Positions 35,146 to 42,610 of a stretch of DNA of 64,000 bases are shown here, piece by piece. Made by a program: the position numbers and the translations under genes. The stretch is from Singulisphaera sp. GP187. GTDB taxonomy: Bacteria; Planctomycetota; Planctomycetia; Isosphaerales; Isosphaeraceae. Position 1 is the stretch's first letter. Every line of letters begins with the position of its first letter. The notes under the pieces are model-generated. The model was not told where the DNA came from and ran no database searches. It saw only the letters and a program-made list of their open reading frames with translations. The stretch lies in the NCBI RefSeq assembly GCF_900129635.1, contig NZ_FSRB01000001.1, positions 5,607,501 to 5,671,500 of the forward strand, in the 5' to 3' direction.

Positions 35146-36612
35146 ATGCGCCTGATTGGCTTTTGCACACTCGTTTCGATCGTCCTCTCCACGCCCGGGT
35201 TGGCGGTTGAGCCGGCCACCGGGGCCCCGGCAGGTCGGGTCGAACCGTTTGTGGACGCTCGGTTGATCGACCGGATGCGCGGGGTCTCGCTCCGGTTGTG
35301 CGAACCAAGGGACGAGGGGGCGGTCCTCGCCTTCGACAAGCCGTGGGAGGGGGGCTTCTCCGGCTATTGTACGATCATCCACGACGGCAAGAACTATCGG
35401 GCCTATTACCGAGGGAAGGCGACCGCCCAGAAGGATGGGCTCGGCGAGGTGACCTGCGTGGCCGACTCCACGGACGGGATCCACTGGGTGAAGCCGCAAC
35501 TCGGGCTGGTCGAAGTTGGCGGCAGCCGCGACAACAACGTGGTGCTGGCCGTTGATGGGCTGTCGCACAACTTCAGTCCACTTTTGGATACGAACCCGGC
35601 GGCCCCCGCCGACCAGCGTTACAAGGCTTTGGGCGGCACGATGTCGACGGGCCTGGTCGCGTTCGTTTCGGCCGACGGGCTCCGGTGGAAGACGCTGCGA
35701 GACGAGCCCGTGCTGACCAAGAGCATGGTCCCGTTCCCCTCCATGTTCGACTCGCAGAACCTGGCGTTCTGGTCGCCCGCGGAAGGGAAGTACCTCACGT
35801 ACTTCCGGGTTTTTGAAGGGAAGGTGCGGCGGATCTGTCGCGCGGAGAGCGATGACTTCGTGAACTGGAAATCGATCCAGTTGATGGAATACCAGGATGC
35901 CGAGGGCCGCCCTGCTCCGGTCGAGCACCTCTACACGAACCAGACCCAGCCCTACTTTCGCGCCCCGCACCTCGCGATTGCGACGGCGGCTCGCTTCATG
36001 CCCGGTCGCCAGGTCTTGAGCGCCGAGGAGGCGAAAGCGATCGGCGTCGATCCGAGCTATTTCAAGGATACCTCCGACGCGATCTTCATGACTAGCCGGG
36101 GCGGAAAGGTCTACGACCGCACATTTCTGGGCTCGTTCATCCGCCCGGGAATCGGTGCGCGGAACTGGGTCTCGCGGACCAATTATCCCGCCTTGAACGT
36201 CGTGCCGACCGGGCCGACCGAGATGTCGGTCTATACCAACCAGGACTACGCTCAGCCGACCGCCCACCTCCATCGCTACAGCCTGCGGCTCGACGGCTTC
36301 GCGTCGGTGCGGGCACCCTATGAAGGGGGCGAACTGGTCATGAAGCCGCTGACCTTTCAGGGAACGCGGCTCTTCCTCAACTTCGCGACCTCGGCCGCGG
36401 GGGGGATCCGCGTCGAGATCCAGGACGCGAGCGGTAAACCGATCCCCGGCTTCACCCTGGCCGAGAGCGTCGAGTCCATCGGCAACGAGATCGAACGCCC
36501 CGCGCGGTGGAAGGATGGCAGCGACCTCCGGGCCCTCGCCGGCAAAGAGGTGCGCCTACGCTTTGTCATGAAAGACGCCGATCTCTACGCCATTCGTATG
36601 GCCGAGAAGTGA
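35146..36612 (+). CDS. Secreted beta-propeller protein, glycoside-hydrolase-32/43-like
   Basis: This 488-residue protein has a signal peptide at 1-19 (LIGFCTLVSIVLSTPGLA). The central part is rich in short beta-strand motifs (GYCTIIHDGKNYRAYYRGKA, CVADSTDGIHWVKPQLGLVE, YLTYFRVFEGKVRRICRAES) that look like the repeated blades of a five-bladed propeller of the GH32/43/68 type. The last 120 residues form a beta-sandwich-like tail. The catalytic acids cannot be assigned with certainty. Planctomycetes encode many such proteins of unproven activity. The ATG at 35146 is chosen for AAGGAGAT six bases upstream and for the signal peptide. No neighbour suggests a substrate. Confidence 0.7.
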   Translation: MRLIGFCTLVSIVLSTPGLAVEPATGAPAGRVEPFVDARLIDRMRGVSLRLCEPRDEGAVLAFDKPWEGGFSGYCTIIHDGKNYRAYYRGKATAQKDGLGEVTCVADSTDGIHWVKPQLGLVEVGGSRDNNVVLAVDGLSHNFSPLLDTNPAAPADQRYKALGGTMSTGLVAFVSADGLRWKTLRDEPVLTKSMVPFPSMFDSQNLAFWSPAEGKYLTYFRVFEGKVRRICRAESDDFVNWKSIQLMEYQDAEGRPAPVEHLYTNQTQPYFRAPHLAIATAARFMPGRQVLSAEEAKAIGVDPSYFKDTSDAIFMTSRGGKVYDRTFLGSFIRPGIGARNWVSRTNYPALNVVPTGPTEMSVYTNQDYAQPTAHLHRYSLRLDGFASVRAPYEGGELVMKPLTFQGTRLFLNFATSAAGGIRVEIQDASGKPIPGFTLAESVESIGNEIERPARWKDGSDLRALAGKEVRLRFVMKDADLYAIRMAEK

Positions 36613-37311
36613 GCGTTGCTGAAAGCTCAGCGGCCTTTCGAGAGCTGTGGGACCGACCCGGTTGTCAGCTCGGGCATGGCGGGGTGCTGACTTCTGGGTT
36701 GGCCCTGGCGGTTCGGTTCGTCGTCCGGCTCCCCGTTCAGGGCCAACTCGGGGTCGGGGGCTTCGCCGCGACCGGGACGTTTGGAGAGGCTTTGACGTGC
36801 GGTGATGAAGGCTGCACAATACCCCTCCATTCGGCACAGCCACTCGTGATCGCGGCGATGGCGACGGCTACGAGGATTGTTCGCATGTTGGAGTCCTGAT
36901 TGACTGGGTTGACTTTGCGTTTTTGGGCCGACTCGGCAGGCTGTCGAGCACGGGCCGATCCCTTGTGCGGATGACTATCGAAAGCAATTGGTGTGCCGAC
37001 CTGGTGGGGGCGGGCAGCAAACCGAGTCAGGGGAAAACGCTCCCTTGCCCCTTCATTATAGGGTGAAATCGGGTGAAGCTGAAAAGTGATAAACGGAATT
37101 TGTAGCCCCGGAGGGGCGACCGCTTCGAGTAAGGTGCATGATGCTATAAATAGTGTTAGGTGTATTGGTGGCTTTGGGTAATGAGAGGCGACCGTCCGTG
37201 CCGGCCCGCTCGTTTGACGGTCGCCCTTTGCGTCAACCTCCAAGATCGATTCTGGTGGCTCGACGGTCGATCGCTCCGCCCGATCGCCGTCGATGCCTGG
37301 GGGAAACTTTC
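36613..37311. other. 699-base spacer with one small lipoprotein gene
   Basis: It lies between the propeller gene and the amidohydrolase gene. Apart from the candidate lipoprotein at 36737-36886 it contains a small hairpin gcccc-gga-ggggc at 37105-37117, in the wording tgtagccccggaggggcgac, and an AT-richer stretch (37060-37160) that probably holds the amidohydrolase promoter. No other gene is recognised. Confidence 0.5.
36737..36886 (-). CDS. Candidate 49-residue lipoprotein
   Basis: The peptide MRTILVAVAIAAITSGCAEW has a basic start, a hydrophobic core and a proper lipobox (ITSGC, Cys17). A short proline-rich mature part (VPVAAKPPTPSWP) follows. AGGA lies about eight bases before the ATG at 36886. 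Tiny lipoproteins of this kind are common in planctomycetes but are hard to prove by sequence alone. The longer frame to 37243 has no family character upstream. Confidence 0.5.
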   Translation of the reverse strand: MRTILVAVAIAAITSGCAEWRGIVQPSSPHVKASPNVPVAAKPPTPSWP

Positions 37312-38157
37312 ATGATCGTCGACGTTCACAGTCATGCCTGGCAGTACCCGCTCCACTTCAACGACGACTTTCGCCGTCAGGCCTGCCGGGCGCGCGCGGG
37401 TGTCGAGGTCGACCTCACGGTCCGGTTCGAAGACTACGTCGCCTCGACCCAGCCGGGGGCCAAGGCGATTGTCTTCGGCGGCAAGGCGAAGCTGAGCGGA
37501 CTCTGGGTTGACGACCCGTACGTCGCCCGCTACGTTAACGCCCATCCCGAGACCCTGATCGGCTTCCTCTCGGTCGACCCGACGCAACCGGGCTGGGAAG
37601 CGGAGATGGAGCAAGGGCACCAGGACCTCGGCCTGCGCGGGATCAAGCTGCTCTCGATGTACGCGGGGTTTCGGCCCGATGAACCGCGGCTCGACCCACT
37701 CTGGCAGTACGCGACGCGGCACCACTTGCCCGTCTTGCTCCACACCGGCACGACCTTCATCGCGCAGGCCCCCCTGGAGTGTACGCTCCCACGCCACCTC
37801 GACGCCGTCGCGATCCGCTTCCCGGACGTCAAGATCATCATGGCGCACCTCTCGCATCCGTACGAGGGGGAATGCGTCGCCACCATCCGCAAGCACCCGA
37901 ACGTCTACGCCGACGTTAGCGCCTTGCACTACCGGCCGTTTCAGCTTTACCAGAGCCTGATGCTCGTGCAGGAGTATGGCGTCTGGGACAAGCTCCTCTT
38001 CGGCAGCGACTACCCGTTTACCACTGTCAATGCCTCGATCGACGGCCTGCGCAAACTCAACGCGATGACCCAGGGAACCGGCCTACCGAAACTGAACGAG
38101 CAGGCGATCGAGGCAATGATCGAACGGGACGCACTCGGCATCCTGGGACTCGCCTGA
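37312..38157 (+). CDS. Amidohydrolase_2-type metal-dependent hydrolase
   Basis: This 281-residue TIM-barrel hydrolase begins with the metal-binding HxH motif IVDVHSHAWQYP (His6, His8). It continues with PVLLHTGTTF, VKIIMAHLSHPYEGE and LLFGSDYPFTT, whose aspartate is the expected final metal ligand. These are the marks of the amidohydrolase_2 family (decarboxylases, lactonases and related hydrolases such as ACMSD-like enzymes). The substrate is unknown. The ATG is preceded by GGGGGAA; a longer frame from 37153 has no similarity. A spacer of about 250 bases follows before the PepSY-like gene. Confidence 0.87.
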   Translation: MIVDVHSHAWQYPLHFNDDFRRQACRARAGVEVDLTVRFEDYVASTQPGAKAIVFGGKAKLSGLWVDDPYVARYVNAHPETLIGFLSVDPTQPGWEAEMEQGHQDLGLRGIKLLSMYAGFRPDEPRLDPLWQYATRHHLPVLLHTGTTFIAQAPLECTLPRHLDAVAIRFPDVKIIMAHLSHPYEGECVATIRKHPNVYADVSALHYRPFQLYQSLMLVQEYGVWDKLLFGSDYPFTTVNASIDGLRKLNAMTQGTGLPKLNEQAIEAMIERDALGILGLA

Positions 38158-38410
38158 AAAACCACGGGTGAACACTCCAGGTACGCAAACCTCTGGGAGC
38201 AAAAGGCGATCAGATGAAAAGGGTTTGGAACCCGTTCGAGGTTGACGCCCCTTGGTTTGCGATCCGGGGACCGCATTTTTCCGAATAAGGAATAATTTAG
38301 ATTTCGCTCATCGAGGCTTTAGTTCCACTCGCTAAGATCGGTCATCGCCGGTGGGGTTCGAGAATTCCTCGGCGACATTTCACCAAGTCCAAATCAAGCG
38401 GAGAATGATG

Positions 38411-38920
38411 ATGACTCGATTTACGCGATGGACGGCTCTGTCGGGACTCGTTGGCTCGCTGGTCCTGGGCGCGGCGGCCGGGGCCGACGAAGAATCCATC
38501 CCCGTGGACAAGTTGCCCGCGGCCGTGCTCAAGGCGACCAAGGCCAAGTTTCCCACGGCGAAGATCGAAGAAGCCTCCAAAGAGGTTGAGGATGGGGTGA
38601 CGACCTATGAAGTCGAGCTGAAGGTCGACGGGCACGCCGTCGATTTGGCGCTCAAGGCGGACGGCACGATCTTGGAAATCGAGAAGGAAGTCGCCGTCGA
38701 GAAGTTGCCCGAGGCGGTCAAAGCCACCTTGGCGGCCAAGTTTCCCAATGTGAAAATCAAGAAGGCCGAGGAAATCACCAAGGGAGATACGGGCGCCGTC
38801 AGCTACGAGGTGATCGTGGGGTCGAAGGAAGTCGTCCTGGACGCCAAGGGGAAGATCGTCAAGACGGAAGAAGACGACGACGATGATGAGAAAGAAGCGA
38901 CTCCCGCCAAGAGCAAGTGA
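38411..38920 (+). CDS. Exported PepSY-like (PF11396-type) duplicated-domain protein
   Basis: This 169-residue protein has a signal peptide at about 1-24 (ALSGLVGSLVLGAAAGA). Two tandem PepSY-like repeats follow. The first runs from VDKLPAAVLKATKAKFP to the GTILEIEKE turn. The second starts VEKLPEAVKATLAAKFP and ends with GKIVKTEED. A lysine/aspartate-rich tail closes it. Such periplasmic proteins are thought to act as inhibitors or sensors, and often neighbour OmpR/EnvZ-type systems, as here. Three consecutive ATGs are available; the third (38411) has the best spacing (7 bases) to GGAG. The two-component genes follow 136 bases on, so co-regulation is plausible. Confidence 0.82.
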   Translation: MTRFTRWTALSGLVGSLVLGAAAGADEESIPVDKLPAAVLKATKAKFPTAKIEEASKEVEDGVTTYEVELKVDGHAVDLALKADGTILEIEKEVAVEKLPEAVKATLAAKFPNVKIKKAEEITKGDTGAVSYEVIVGSKEVVLDAKGKIVKTEEDDDDDEKEATPAKSK

Positions 38921-38996
38921 TTGGTGATGGGAAGTCGTGGAGCGGTGAGGATTGCATCGCTCGCGAGCTGAGTCAAGTTTTCGATAAAAAAAGATG

Positions 38997-39021
38997 CCCC
39001 CCCGGTCGAGTGCCGGGGGGG
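38997..39021. promoter_or_regulatory. Perfect 9-bp C/G hairpin in the leader of the two-component genes
   Basis: cccccccgg and ccggggggg pair around tcgagtg. An A-run (aaaaaaag) precedes it, so on the minus strand it looks like a T-tailed terminator, but no minus-strand gene ends here. On the plus strand it sits 35 bases before the response-regulator ATG, where it could act as a leader structure or a boundary after the PepSY gene. Confidence 0.6.
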
Positions 39022-39056
39022 CGGCTCGTTCGGGTGGGAAGGGCGGTTTCAGCGTC

Positions 39057-39758
39057 ATGGAAACCCGGATCTTGGTCGTTGAAGACGACGTCGAAATTGC
39101 TGATTCGTTGATCCGCGGGTTGAGCGAAGAGGGGTACGCGGTCGAACATGCCCCGGACGGTGATACCGCCCGGGTTGCGCTCCTGGACCTGAACTGGGAC
39201 TTGATCATTCTCGACTGGTGGCTCCCCGGGCCCGACGGCCTGGTCTTGCTCAAGCGGTTTCGCCAGTCGGGAGGGGAGTCGCCCGTCCTCTTCCTGACCG
39301 CGCGTGACGCGGTCTCCGACCGGGTCCGCGGCCTGGACGGCGGGGCCGACGACTACCTCTGCAAGCCGTTCAGCTTCGAGGAATTGCTGGCCCGGGTTCG
39401 CGCCTTGGTCCGCCGGGGCGGGCACGGAGCCGGAGGAGTTTTGAAGTACGGCGACGTGCGGGTCGACGCCATCGCCGGGCGGGCAGAGCGCGCGGGAAAG
39501 GCGCTCGACCTGACGCCCAAGGAGCAGTCGCTGCTCGTCTACTTTCTGAGACACCCGGGGCAGGTCCTGACGCGAACCCGTCTCTACGACCATGTCTGGG
39601 ATGAAAGCTTTGACGGTCTCTCCAACACCTTGGAGGTCCACGTCAAAGAGTTGCGGCGCAAGCTGGAAGCGCAGAATGGCGTCCGGCTGATCCATACTTT
39701 GCGCGGCCGAGGGTACCTCTTCGGCGAATCGCCCCGAGGGTCGGAAGGAGCCCCATGA
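39057..39758 (+). CDS. OmpR-family response regulator
   Basis: This 233-residue DNA-binding regulator has a receiver domain at 1-115 with the acidic pair VVEDD, the phospho-acceptor Asp53 in LIILDWWLPGPDG, the Thr in LFLTARDA and the switch Lys in DDYLCKPFS. A winged-helix trans_reg_C domain follows at about 130-225 (LTPKEQSLLVYFLRHPG, TLEVHVKELRRKL, IHTLRGRGYLFG). Its stop overlaps the kinase start by four bases (ATGA). The ATG at 39057 begins the receiver domain exactly. It is likely autoregulated with the kinase; the PepSY gene upstream may be a target. Confidence 0.96.
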   Translation: METRILVVEDDVEIADSLIRGLSEEGYAVEHAPDGDTARVALLDLNWDLIILDWWLPGPDGLVLLKRFRQSGGESPVLFLTARDAVSDRVRGLDGGADDYLCKPFSFEELLARVRALVRRGGHGAGGVLKYGDVRVDAIAGRAERAGKALDLTPKEQSLLVYFLRHPGQVLTRTRLYDHVWDESFDGLSNTLEVHVKELRRKLEAQNGVRLIHTLRGRGYLFGESPRGSEGAP

Positions 39759-41248
39759 GCCTCGCCTCTCGGCTCTCCGCGTCGTTCCTGGCCGCGCTCG
39801 CGATCGTCCTGATCGGCTTTTCCGCGGCGCTGGGCGGGTTGGCGGTCCACCACCTCTATCGCCTGATCGACGAGCGGCTCGACTCGGCCCTGACGACCCT
39901 GGCGGCCGCCGCCGAGGTCGGTCCGGAGGGGGTCGAGTGGGAACCCGGCGAGCGCGTGCTGGGGGTGGGCCTGGATGCGGGGGCCGACCAGATCCGCTGG
40001 GTCGTCCGCGACGCGCGGGGACGGTTGATCGACCAGTCGCCCAACCTGAATCCGCGCCGGCTGCCGATCGAACTCCCCGAAGAACCGCCCGCCGGCCGAT
40101 TGTCGGGGCGTGACGGCCGCCCCTGGATGGTGAAGACGAGGCGCCTGACCGTTCCCAAGCCGTTCCAGGAGCCGGTAGAACCGCTCGAACCGCTTGCGAG
40201 CGGGAGGCACGCCGCGTTGATCCTGGTCGCCTACGCCCCGCTTGGGCCGACGGAGGCGACCCTGAGCCAGCTTGGGCTGACCTTGCTCGGCCTGTCGACG
40301 GTCCTCTGGCTGGTGGCCGCCGCGGTCAACCGCCGGCTCTGCCGGCGCGGGCTCGCTCCCTTGACCGAGATGGCCATGGCCGCGCGCGATGCCGACGCGG
40401 AGGATCGCCGCGAGCGCTTGCCCGTCCCGAAAACCGGGGACGAGCTCGAGGACCTGGGGCAGGCGTTCAACGGCCTGCTCGATCGCCTCCACGAAACGCT
40501 CCAGCAACAGCGCCGGTTTACCGGCGACGCGTCGCACCAGTTACGCACCCCCCTGGCGGGCCTGCTCGGCCAGGTCGACGTCGTGCTCCGCCGCGATCGC
40601 CCGCCCGAGGAATACCGCCGAGTGCTCGGCATCGTCCGCCACAAGGCGGTCCACCTCCAGCAGATCATCGAGAGCCTGCTCTTCCTGGCGAGAACCGAGG
40701 CGGAGGCCGGGCGCCCGGAACCGGTGGTCATCGACCTGACCGCCTGGGTGCCCGAGCACCTCGAGGCGTGGTCCAGCCATGTGCGCGGTACGGATCTGAA
40801 GGCGGAAGCGACCGACGCCGGCCCGCTCTGGGTGCGGGTCCACCCGCTCTTGCTCGCGCAGGCGGTCGATAACCTGCTCGACAACGCCTGTAAATATAGT
40901 CCCCCGAACACGCCGATCATCGTTCGGACGGGGCGGCAAGCCGACCTTGTCTCGCTCACCGTGGTGGATCAGGGGGATGGGCTCTCGCCCGAAGGGCAGG
41001 CCCGAGCCTTCGAGCCGTTCTACCGTGCGCCTGAGGCCACCCGGCGCGACCAGCGCGGGGTCGGGCTCGGCCTGGCCGTGGCCCGAAGAATCGTCACGGC
41101 GTTCGGCGGCCGGATCTCCGCACAAGGGGCGTTGGGACAAGGCAGCCGGTTCACGATCGAACTGCCCATCGCAACCGTCCCGCCCGCGGTTCATGACGAC
41201 CCGGCGGATCCACAGCCGGTCGTCACGGCTGTTGATGTGCCTGATTGA
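39755..41248 (+). CDS. Membrane sensor histidine kinase (HAMP-HisKA-HATPase)
   Basis: This 497-residue inner-membrane kinase has a first helix at about 10-33, a periplasmic sensor region at about 34-160 and a second helix at about 168-190. A HAMP linker follows, with the HisKA phospho-acceptor His261 in FTGDASHQLRTPLAGLL. The ATPase domain has the N box NLLDNACKYSPP, the G1 box VVDQGDGLSP and GVGLGLAVARRIV. All catalytic residues are present. It pairs with the overlapping OmpR-type regulator. The signal is unknown. The order PepSY-regulator-kinase resembles QseBC/PmrAB-like loci. Confidence 0.95.
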   Translation: MSLASRLSASFLAALAIVLIGFSAALGGLAVHHLYRLIDERLDSALTTLAAAAEVGPEGVEWEPGERVLGVGLDAGADQIRWVVRDARGRLIDQSPNLNPRRLPIELPEEPPAGRLSGRDGRPWMVKTRRLTVPKPFQEPVEPLEPLASGRHAALILVAYAPLGPTEATLSQLGLTLLGLSTVLWLVAAAVNRRLCRRGLAPLTEMAMAARDADAEDRRERLPVPKTGDELEDLGQAFNGLLDRLHETLQQQRRFTGDASHQLRTPLAGLLGQVDVVLRRDRPPEEYRRVLGIVRHKAVHLQQIIESLLFLARTEAEAGRPEPVVIDLTAWVPEHLEAWSSHVRGTDLKAEATDAGPLWVRVHPLLLAQAVDNLLDNACKYSPPNTPIIVRTGRQADLVSLTVVDQGDGLSPEGQARAFEPFYRAPEATRRDQRGVGLGLAVARRIVTAFGGRISAQGALGQGSRFTIELPIATVPPAVHDDPADPQPVVTAVDVPD

Positions 41249-41330
41249 TCAGGGCGATGCGCTTTCGCCCATGGCGTGGCGCCAAGCAGGTGGATATGGC
41301 CTTGCATTGAATTGTGCGTGAGGCCTGGGG

Positions 41331-41355
41331 GCCACGGTTGTACCCAACCCGTGGC
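41331..41355. repeat. Hairpin related to the 3972-4060 repeat
   Basis: gccacgg and ccgtggc form the stem of gccacggttgtacccaaccc plus five bases. The wording is the same as the core of the long inverted repeat at 3972-4060. It lies about 80 bases beyond the histidine-kinase stop and could end that transcript. No T-run follows. Confidence 0.65.
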
Positions 41356-41420
41356 GTCCTGAAATATTTGCATGACTGCGATCATTTGTCAGGAAATCAA
41401 GGAAAACCTTGTCCAACAGA

Positions 41421-41460
41421 TTGGGGAGATCGCGGCGTCGACCGAGAAAGGGATGTGCGG
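41421..41460. repeat. Left 40-bp direct repeat flanking the toxin-antitoxin module
   Basis: ttggggagatcgcggcgtcg followed by accgagaaagggatgtgcgg. The right copy lies at 42374-42412 and differs by one substitution and an aaaggg/aacgg change. The two copies bracket the antitoxin and toxin genes in the same orientation. Confidence 0.85.
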
Positions 41461-41474
41461 CTTTGCACCCGATG

Positions 41475-41858
41475 TTACTTGCAAGACGAGCCGCCAGTCT
41501 TAGGTTTCACGAGAGAATGAATCCTTACTCTCCAATGCGTGGTATCGGCTTCGATCTCATCCATGAGCCGTCGAGCGGTTCCAGTAGGTTTACGCCTCCC
41601 CTGCTCCCACGCAGAAATTGTCCCGGAATCAACCCCCAGAAACAACGCGAAAACACCCTGACTCATACCCATGAGATCACGAACCCGCCTCACATCATCT
41701 GGGCAATATTCCCGAGGCGGGGGGACCATTTCGACGCGACGAACCGTAAATCGGTCTTCAATAGGGACACCCTCTGCGATGGTGTCTCTCAAGAGTTCCA
41801 TGTCCGAGAGCATCTCAGCGACCTTTGGAGAGATCGCTTTGGTCGACTTCTTCCCCAT
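41475..41858 (-). CDS. HTH antitoxin of a HigBA-type module
   Basis: This 127-residue protein has a charged, likely flexible N-terminal 60 residues (toxin-binding side). A Cro/C1-type helix-turn-helix follows at about 65-110: VRDLMGMSQGVFALFLGV, then SGTISAWEQGRRKPTGTARR. This pattern fits HigA/NadS-like antitoxins that bind their own promoter. Its ATG is one base after the toxin stop, and the toxin-first order is that of HigBA systems. The module is AT-richer than its neighbours, which suggests horizontal acquisition. Confidence 0.87.
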   Translation of the reverse strand: MGKKSTKAISPKVAEMLSDMELLRDTIAEGVPIEDRFTVRRVEMVPPPREYCPDDVRRVRDLMGMSQGVFALFLGVDSGTISAWEQGRRKPTGTARRLMDEIEADTTHWRVRIHSLVKPKTGGSSCK

Positions 41859-41859
41859 T

Positions 41860-42237
41860 TTAGATCATTCCCTTCTTGAGAAGCTCTTCGATCTCACTGG
41901 CGACCTTGGCGATCGCATTGCGCTCGCTTGACGTAAGATTAGCCTTTTCGTTCTTAGACCAGAGAATTGCAAGAATCACTAAGCCATGTGATGGGAAAGC
42001 GAAATACCCAACTCGGTAGGCACCACTTCTTCCTCTCGACTCCCCGGGCGGTACAAATCGAACCTTATGAAGACCTCCCGTCCCCTTCATCACCGGATGA
42101 CCCAAAACATCCTCAAGAATTTCGATTTCAAGGTCAACCAAAGCGGTGTTGTCCAAGCCAAGTTTATCCCAATACCGAGTGAAGCCAGGTAATTGCAGAA
42201 TTCGGGGCCATTCTGTTGGTTGAAAGTCGTCGTACAT
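41860..42237 (-). CDS. RelE/HigB-2-like toxin (mRNA endoribonuclease)
   Basis: This 125-residue protein shows the RelE-like HigB2 pattern: VMKGTGGLHKVRFVPPGESR at about 54-73, the following GAYRVGYFAF strand, then LVILAILWSKNEKANLTSSE with the conserved K-N-E...L block, and a C-terminal helix KVASEIEELL. Related toxins cut mRNA at the ribosome. It is the first gene of the module and is read from the promoter at 42270-42298. No ribosome site is visible before the ATG (AT-rich leader of about 25 bases). Confidence 0.88.
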   Translation of the reverse strand: MYDDFQPTEWPRILQLPGFTRYWDKLGLDNTALVDLEIEILEDVLGHPVMKGTGGLHKVRFVPPGESRGRSGAYRVGYFAFPSHGLVILAILWSKNEKANLTSSERNAIAKVASEIEELLKKGMI

Positions 42238-42269
42238 GATTTGATTTCTGTTTTTATCGGGATATTGGT

Positions 42270-42298
42270 ACTGTACGACATTGTCGCATGGAGTGCAA
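42270..42298 (-). promoter_or_regulatory. Sigma-70-type promoter and small dyad of the toxin-antitoxin module
   Basis: Read on the minus strand: -35 TTGCAC (42298-42293), 17 bases, -10 TACAGT (42275-42270). The -10 box lies inside the dyad gtactgtac at 42268-42276, a plausible operator for the HTH antitoxin. The start would fall about 25 bases before the toxin ATG. Confidence 0.55.
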
Positions 42299-42610
42299 GC
42301 GATACACGATGGAAGGGGCTAAGTCGCAGGCACTTCAACGGGGAGGCTTGAGTGGTTTAGGAAGAATAGCAGCTTGGGGAGATCGCGGTGTCGACCGAGA
42401 ACGGATGTGCGGTACGCATTGAATCTCACGCCTAGCTCGGGGAAACGCGGAAGCAGTTGCCCCTCGTTGGTTTCACGGATATTGTCCATTGAAATATGAC
42501 ATTTCGTTCGTGTGGTGTTGATGGTCGGTTTGGGGTTGAGGTTCAGTCCGATAACGCTAATAAATTTAAATAGTTGGTTGATTGCTTGTGTAGAGATTTG
42601 GCTTGCTGCG
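42299..42610. other. AT-richer spacer containing the right direct repeat
   Basis: It lies between the toxin-antitoxin promoter and the end of the sigma-54 activator gene. The only recognised structure is the direct repeat at 42374-42412. The stretch 42500-42600 is markedly AT-rich (taataaatttaaatag) and holds no frame with family character. Confidence 0.5.
42374..42412. repeat. Right 39-bp direct repeat flanking the toxin-antitoxin module
   Basis: ttggggagatcgcggtgtcg followed by accgagaacggatgtgcgg. It matches 41421-41460 in the same orientation and lies 953 bases from it. It could be the trace of an insertion or of a segment duplication around the module. Confidence 0.85.

Noticed and set aside
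38997..39021. The C/G hairpin as an intrinsic terminator of the PepSY gene
   Set aside because: No T-run follows on the plus strand. The adjacent A-run would suit a minus-strand transcript, but no minus-strand gene ends here.
41421..42412. The direct repeats as target duplications of a transposon
   Set aside because: Forty bases is too long for known transposase duplications, and there are no inverted ends or transposase genes between them.
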